From Caulobacter sp. 602-2 (GTDB lineage: Bacteria > Pseudomonadota > Alphaproteobacteria > Caulobacterales > Caulobacteraceae), in contig NZ_JAAKGT010000004.1 in the NCBI RefSeq assembly GCF_011043625.1, forward strand, positions 62,001 to 126,000: 64,000 bases of DNA. The letters run 5' to 3'. Every line of letters begins with the position of its first letter. The first letter of the stretch is position 1. The notes beneath the pieces are model-generated. The model was not told the origin of the DNA. It did no database searches and was given only the letters and a program-made list of their open reading frames with translations. The position numbers were made by a program, and so were the translations under genes. This document shows positions 60,302 through 64,000 of the stretch, in pieces.

Positions 60302-61200
60302 CCCAGCACCTCGACCTGGCCACGGCCGCCCGACAGCAGGTTGATGATCGCCGCGGCGGTTTCCTCCACAGAGCGGCGGGTGACGTCGATGATCGGCCAG
60401 CCGTTCTTCTCGAACAGGCGGCGAGCCGCGATGATCTCGGCGCGCACGCTGTCGGTGTCGATATAGTCGCTCTCTCTATTCTCCTTGAGCGACAGAAGGC
60501 GGTTGCGACGGATCTGGATCAGCCGCTCGGGCGTGGTCATCAGGCCCACGATCAGGGTGTTCTTCAGTTCGAACAGCTGCTCGGGCGGCGGACGGCCCGG
60601 CACCAGCGGCACGTTGGCCGCGCGCACGCCGCGGTGGGCCAGATAGATGCAGGTCGGCGTCTTGGAGGTCCGCGAGACGCCCACCAGGATCACGTCGGCC
60701 TGGGTCAGATCCTGGCCGCCCTGGCCGTCGTCATGGGCGATGGCGTAGTCCAGAGCCTCAATGCGGTCGAAATAGTCGTTGTTCAGCGCGTGCTGCGCGC
60801 CCACGCGCGTGGAGATCTTGGCCCCCAGATAGCGCGACATGGCGCTGACCACGGGATCCAGCGCGGCGATGCACGGCATGTCGAGCTTGCGGCAGCCCTC
60901 CTCGAGCGCCGCACGCAGGCCAGGATCGATGATGGTGTGCATAACCACCCCCGGCGCCCCGGCGATCTCCTCCAGAGCCCGGTCCAGCTGCCGGATGGAA
61001 CGAACCAGCGCGTAGATGTGTTCGATTGGCAGGATATCGGTGAAGCGTGCACAGACCGCCCGCGCCATGGCGTTCAAGGTCTCGCCCGTGGAGTCCGAAA
61101 CCAGGTGGATATGGAAGTAGGTGGCGAACCGCGCGGTGTGGCGATCGGTCTCAGCCGAGGCCCCATCCTGTGGATCATCCGTTAAGGGTTGCTTTACCAC
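60298..61200 (-). CDS. ppsR: PEP synthase/PPDK regulatory protein (DUF299)
   Basis: 300 residues from a GTG start ending at 61200, with AGAAGG eight bases upstream. The family has FHIHLVSDSTGETL at the N-terminus and a P-loop-like GVSRTSKTPTCIYLAHRG. It is a bifunctional kinase/phosphorylase that controls PEP synthase or pyruvate phosphate dikinase. A longer reading from 61296 would run through the origin region and is not favoured. First gene of the leftward cluster next to the origin, as in Caulobacter crescentus. Confidence 0.93.
   Translation of the reverse strand: MVKQPLTDDPQDGASAETDRHTARFATYFHIHLVSDSTGETLNAMARAVCARFTDILPIEHIYALVRSIRQLDRALEEIAGAPGVVMHTIIDPGLRAALEEGCRKLDMPCIAALDPVVSAMSRYLGAKISTRVGAQHALNNDYFDRIEALDYAIAHDDGQGGQDLTQADVILVGVSRTSKTPTCIYLAHRGVRAANVPLVPGRPPPEQLFELKNTLIVGLMTTPERLIQIRRNRLLSLKENRESDYIDTDSVRAEIIAARRLFEKNGWPIIDVTRRSVEETAAAIINLLSGGRGQVEVLG
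61169..61177 (-). promoter_or_regulatory. DnaA box, exact TGATCCACA
   Basis: TGTGGATCA on the plus strand, i.e. TGATCCACA on the minus strand, within the first codons of ppsR. It matches the form with G at position 2 that I recall as the moderate-affinity G-box class of Cori. Confidence 0.6.
61182..61196. promoter_or_regulatory. CtrA-type site at the ppsR start
   Basis: TTAA-N7-TTTA, one mismatch to TTAA-N7-TTAA, overlapping the first codons of ppsR. CtrA bound here could affect both ppsR expression and origin firing. Confidence 0.5.
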
Positions 61201-61360
61201 TCTGGGAGCCTTCTGGGGACAAGCGGGCGCCAAATGCGCCCCAGCGCGACGCTGCGCCGCGCCCCTGTGATAAACGGCCTCATTGACGCCGGACAATCCC
61301 CAGCTTGAACCTGACCTCCGGGACCTGTGCCCGCGCGTTCTCCCGCGCTTGTGGAAAGTC

Positions 61361-61386
61361 CTAACGGATGGTTAATCTCCCGTTCA
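61361..61386. promoter_or_regulatory. Double CtrA site in the origin
   Basis: CTAA-N7-TTAA (61361-61375) and TTAA-N7-TTCA (61372-61386) share the central TTAA, giving three half-sites with two 7-base spacers. Overlapping CtrA sites of this form block DnaA action and replication in swarmer cells of Caulobacter. The motif is read directly; the function is carried over. Confidence 0.65.
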
Positions 61387-61558
61387 CCATCGTCTGGGTT
61401 TCGTAAGGAATCTCGTGGCTTGGAAGCTTGTCCACGAAGTTCACAAGGTATGACTCCCATGTGTACCAAGCTGGGGCATACCGAGTAGGGCCTGTTGGAG
61501 TTGTCCACCGGGGCGGACTTATCCCCGTGTTGCACTTGCCCTCCTCCTTCCTCCTCTC

Positions 61559-61590
61559 TTTCTAAGATTCTTATTTTTAAGAAGAATAAG
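61559..61590. other. AT-rich stretch in the origin, candidate unwinding element
   Basis: About 32 bases with only a few G/C, unlike anything within several kb. It contains TTCTTA-TTTT-TAAGAA (61568-61583), a perfect inverted repeat, and a GATTC methylation site. It lies just after the TTATCCCCG box, where a DnaA unwinding element would be expected, and it may also carry the hemE promoter. Confidence 0.6.
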
Positions 61591-61647
61591 AGGGTACGGG
61601 GTCGCACGGACTTGAGTGGAACGGCTCGCCGGGATTTAACCGCCGGT

Positions 61648-62676
61648 ATGACGAGCTCTCCGATCCCGAAGTTTCTCTCCGTGCTGGCCGGTGAAACCGC
61701 CGAGCGTCCCCCGGTCTGGTTCATGCGCCAGGCGGGCCGGTATTTGCCCGAGTATCGCGCCGTGCGGGCGACGGCTCCGGACTTCATCAGCTTCTGCCTG
61801 AACCCGGAGAAGGCGGCCGAGGTCACCCTGCAGCCGCTGCGCCGCTTTCCGTATGACGCGGCGATCGTGTTCGCCGACATCCTGCTGATCCCGGGCGCGC
61901 TGGGCCAGAAGGTGTGGTTCGAGGCCGGCGAAGGCCCCAAGCTCGGCGAACTGCCTGATCTGGACGCCATGGCCGACAAGACCCAGCAGGCGGGCGAGGC
62001 CCTGAAGGCCGTCGGCGAGACGCTCTCGCGCGTCCGCGCCGACATCGATCCCTCCAAGGCCCTGATCGGCTTCGCCGGCGCGCCGTGGACGGTGGCGACC
62101 TACATGATCGAGGGCGGATCGAGCGATCGCTCGGGCGCGCGGACCTTTGCCTACCAGAACGCCGACAAGCTGGACCGACTGATCCAGATCCTGGTCGACG
62201 CCACGGTCGATTATCTGGCCATGCAGGCCGCTTCCGGCGCCCAGGCGCTGAAGCTGTTCGAAAGCTGGGCCGAAGGCCTCTCCGAGCCGCTTTTCGAGCG
62301 TCTGGTGACCAGGCCGCACATCGCCATCGCCGAGGGCCTTCGCGCGCGCGGCGTGACCGTGCCGCTGATCGGCTTCCCCCGCGGGGCCGGAACGCTCGTC
62401 GAGGCCTACGCGCAGGCCGTGCCGGTGGAGGGCGTGGCGCTCGACACCTCGGCCTCGGCGAAGCTGGGCCAAACGATCCAGAAGACCAAGACCATCCAGG
62501 GGGCTCTCGATCCGCTGCTGCTGCGGGCCGGCGGCGCGGCTCTGGACGAACGCGTCGAGCAGATGCTCGCACAGTGGGGACAGGGCCCCTATATCTTCAA
62601 CCTGGGTCACGGCATCCTGCCCGACACGCCGATCGCTCATGTCGAGCAGGTGCTGAAGCGGGTGACCGGCCTGTGA
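61648..62676 (+). CDS. hemE: Uroporphyrinogen decarboxylase HemE
   Basis: 342 residues. The substrate-binding opening PPVWFMRQAGRYLPEYR contains the conserved Arg and Asp region, and YDAAIVFADILLIPGALG follows. GGSSDRSGARTFAY and FNLGHGILPDTP are family motifs. It decarboxylates uroporphyrinogen III to coproporphyrinogen III. Its 5' end borders the origin, as in C. crescentus. hemH overlaps by GTGA. Confidence 0.97.
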   Translation: MTSSPIPKFLSVLAGETAERPPVWFMRQAGRYLPEYRAVRATAPDFISFCLNPEKAAEVTLQPLRRFPYDAAIVFADILLIPGALGQKVWFEAGEGPKLGELPDLDAMADKTQQAGEALKAVGETLSRVRADIDPSKALIGFAGAPWTVATYMIEGGSSDRSGARTFAYQNADKLDRLIQILVDATVDYLAMQAASGAQALKLFESWAEGLSEPLFERLVTRPHIAIAEGLRARGVTVPLIGFPRGAGTLVEAYAQAVPVEGVALDTSASAKLGQTIQKTKTIQGALDPLLLRAGGAALDERVEQMLAQWGQGPYIFNLGHGILPDTPIAHVEQVLKRVTGL

Positions 62677-63737
62677 GCGAGTTGAAGAGCAGCGCCCAGG
62701 CTGGACGGAAGATCGCCGTCGTCCTGTTCAACCTCGGCGGGCCCGACGGCCAGGCCGCGGTGCGGCCGTTCCTGTTCAACCTGTTTCGTGATCCCGCGAT
62801 CATCCAGGCGCCGTTCTTCGTTCGCTATCCGGTGGCGGCGCTGATCTCGACCACCCGGGCCAAGTCGGCGCGCGCCAACTACGCCCTGATGGGCGGCGGC
62901 TCGCCCCTGCTGCCGGAAACCGACAAGCAGGCGAGGGCGCTGGAGGCGGTTCTGGCCGAGCGCCTGCCGGGCGACACGGTCAAGGCCTTCGTGGCCATGC
63001 GCTACTGGAACCCGCTGAGCGGCGAGACCGCCAGGGCGGTGAAGGCCTGGAAGCCGGACGAGGTGGTGCTGCTGCCGCTCTATCCGCAATACTCGACGAC
63101 GACGACGGCTTCGTCGCTGAAGGCGTGGAAGAAGGCCTACCGCAAGGGGCCGGGCCGGACGACGACGGTGTGCTGCTATCCGACGGCGGAAAACTTCGTG
63201 CAGGCGCACGCTGATCTGATCCGGGCCGAGTACGCCAAGGCCGGATCGCCCAAGCCGGCGCGGATCCTGTTCTCGGCCCACGGCCTGCCCGAAAAGGTGA
63301 TCACCGCCGGCGATCCCTATCAGCGCCAGGTCGAGGCCACCGCCGCGGCGGTCGTCGAAAGGCTCGGCGACATCCTGGGCGAGGGGGTCGACTGGAAGAT
63401 CAGCTATCAGAGCAGGGTCGGCCCGCTGAAGTGGATCGGCCCGTCCACCGACGACGAGGTCAAGGCCGCGGCCAAGGCCGGCCTTGCCCTGGTGGTCACG
63501 CCGATCGCCTTCGTTTCCGAGCACATCGAGACGCTGGTCGAGCTGGACGTGGAATATCGGGAGCTGGCCTACGAGCACGGCGGCTCGATCTATGCCCGCG
63601 TGCCGGCGCTTGGCGTATCGCCCGTGTTCATCGATTGTTTGGGGACTCTCGTCACCGAGGCGCTTTCTTCGGAAGCGCCGCAGGTCTGCGGAAGCGACCA
63701 ACCCTGCCCCAAAGCCGCCTCTGGAGCCCGCGCGTGA
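62673..63737 (+). CDS. hemH: Ferrochelatase HemH, probable [2Fe-2S] type
   Basis: 354 residues from a GTG start. Catalytic His203 in FSAHGLPEKVI and the Glu of PIAFVSEHIETLVELD; PLYPQYSTTTTAS is the active-site loop. Inserts iron into protoporphyrin IX. The C-terminal tail carries Cys322, Cys339 and Cys345 (CLGTL, VCGSDQPCP), which with Cys167/168 could hold the [2Fe-2S] cluster reported for Caulobacter ferrochelatase. hemJ overlaps by GTGA. Confidence 0.95.
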   Translation: MSELKSSAQAGRKIAVVLFNLGGPDGQAAVRPFLFNLFRDPAIIQAPFFVRYPVAALISTTRAKSARANYALMGGGSPLLPETDKQARALEAVLAERLPGDTVKAFVAMRYWNPLSGETARAVKAWKPDEVVLLPLYPQYSTTTTASSLKAWKKAYRKGPGRTTTVCCYPTAENFVQAHADLIRAEYAKAGSPKPARILFSAHGLPEKVITAGDPYQRQVEATAAAVVERLGDILGEGVDWKISYQSRVGPLKWIGPSTDDEVKAAAKAGLALVVTPIAFVSEHIETLVELDVEYRELAYEHGGSIYARVPALGVSPVFIDCLGTLVTEALSSEAPQVCGSDQPCPKAASGARA

Positions 63738-64000
63738 CCGACTTCCTGGTCGAGCATTTCAACCTGATCCGCGGCCTGCACATCCTGGCCGTGATCGCGT
63801 GGATGGCGGGGATGCTCTACCTGCCGCGCCTCTACGTCTATCACACGGGCGCCACGCTGGGCTCGGAGATGGACGCGACCTTCAAGGTCATGGAGCGGCG
63901 GCTGCTGCGCGGGATCATCAATCCGGCGATGATCGCCGCCCTGGTCTTCGGCCTGGGGCTGATCATGGCCGACGGCGCGATCCGCGGGTGGGACTTTCTG
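63734..64000 (+). CDS. hemJ: Protoporphyrinogen IX oxidase HemJ, N-terminal part (runs off right edge)
   Basis: The first 89 residues from a GTG start overlapping the hemH stop. Membrane helix with the conserved His of LIRGLHILAVIAWMAGMLYLPRLYVYH (about residues 11-37), then SEMDATFKVMERRLLRGIINPAM, both diagnostic of HemJ. It oxidises protoporphyrinogen IX, so hemE-hemH-hemJ supply the last stages of heme synthesis together. The 3' end lies outside the window. Confidence 0.93.
   Translation, partial: MTDFLVEHFNLIRGLHILAVIAWMAGMLYLPRLYVYHTGATLGSEMDATFKVMERRLLRGIINPAMIAALVFGLGLIMADGAIRGWDFL

Larger units (their letters stand above)
61201..61647. other. Chromosomal replication origin (Cori-like)
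   Basis: The 447 bases between ppsR and hemE hold no gene and combine the expected parts of the Caulobacter origin. DnaA-box-like sequences: CTTTCCACA (minus, 61350-61358), TTGTCCACG (61428-61436), TTGTCCACC (61501-61509) and TTATCCCCG (61519-61527). Paired CtrA-type motifs at 61361-61386. CcrM GANTC sites at 61408, 61452 and 61566. AT-rich block at 61559-61590. The ppsR/hemE gene pair brackets Cori in C. crescentus. Location rests on synteny plus motifs; the exact unwinding site is not shown. Confidence 0.85.

Noticed and set aside
1-64000. CRISPR arrays, insertion sequences, prophage or integrated elements
   Set aside because: No regularly spaced repeats, transposase, integrase or phage structural genes were seen; only short palindromic repeats and a few compositionally odd single genes.

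Overview
This window is from an alphaproteobacterium of the Caulobacteraceae (Caulobacter or a close relative). The DNA is very GC-rich, and intergenic spaces carry GC-rich palindromic repeats. The right end carries the gene order that flanks the Caulobacter chromosomal origin: dnaQ-coaE-aroE-maf-ppsR on the minus strand and hemE-hemH-hemJ on the plus strand. Between ppsR and hemE (about 61.17-61.65 kb) lie DnaA-box-like sequences, CtrA-type TTAA-N7-TTAA motifs, GANTC methylation sites and an AT-rich block. I read this as the replication origin (Cori). dnaA itself is not in the window.

Layout, left to right. 0-5 kb: the start of an S9 peptidase, a D-2-hydroxyacid dehydrogenase, an SH3-domain exported protein, the fatty-acid genes fabA-fabB-fabI, and an unpaired ParD-like antitoxin. 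5-8.5 kb: an EmrAB-type efflux operon ending in its own TetR gene, with a perfect 16-bp palindrome upstream. 8.5-14 kb: exported proteins (DUF885 metalloprotease, TraB/GumN, MipA) and a compositionally odd Imm11-like gene. 14-17 kb: ffh-rpsP-rimM. 17-30 kb: an accessory mix of alpha-galactosidase, ThpR, a flavoprotein disulfide reductase, a subclass B3 metallo-beta-lactamase divergent from an AmpR-type regulator, an orphan histidine kinase, a CitE-like lyase, an S33 peptidase and lipoproteins.

30-41 kb: coaBC-dut behind a putative cell-cycle promoter, a 36-residue membrane protein, a chemoreceptor with a palindrome-rich upstream region, an M3 peptidase, murI, a solitary PemK/MazF-like toxin and an HfsK-like acyltransferase. 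41-46 kb: tandem S9 prolyl-oligopeptidase paralogues. 46-57 kb: a K+ channel with a zinc ribbon, the tightly overlapped dapF-SDR-mtaB-phosphodiesterase run, a SNase-like protein, GFA, UPF0126, ftsY-yciB, MarR, lolA, a candidate small RNA, and xthA. 57.3-64 kb: the origin-proximal block.

Two functional themes stand out. The protein-targeting GTPases Ffh and FtsY and LolA are all present. The origin separates a replication/CoA/shikimate cluster from the terminal heme genes. No tRNA, rRNA, insertion sequence, prophage or CRISPR array was seen. Five families of short palindromic repeats lie in the intergenic spaces. All assignments come from reading the sequence and from recalled family knowledge; no database search was run.
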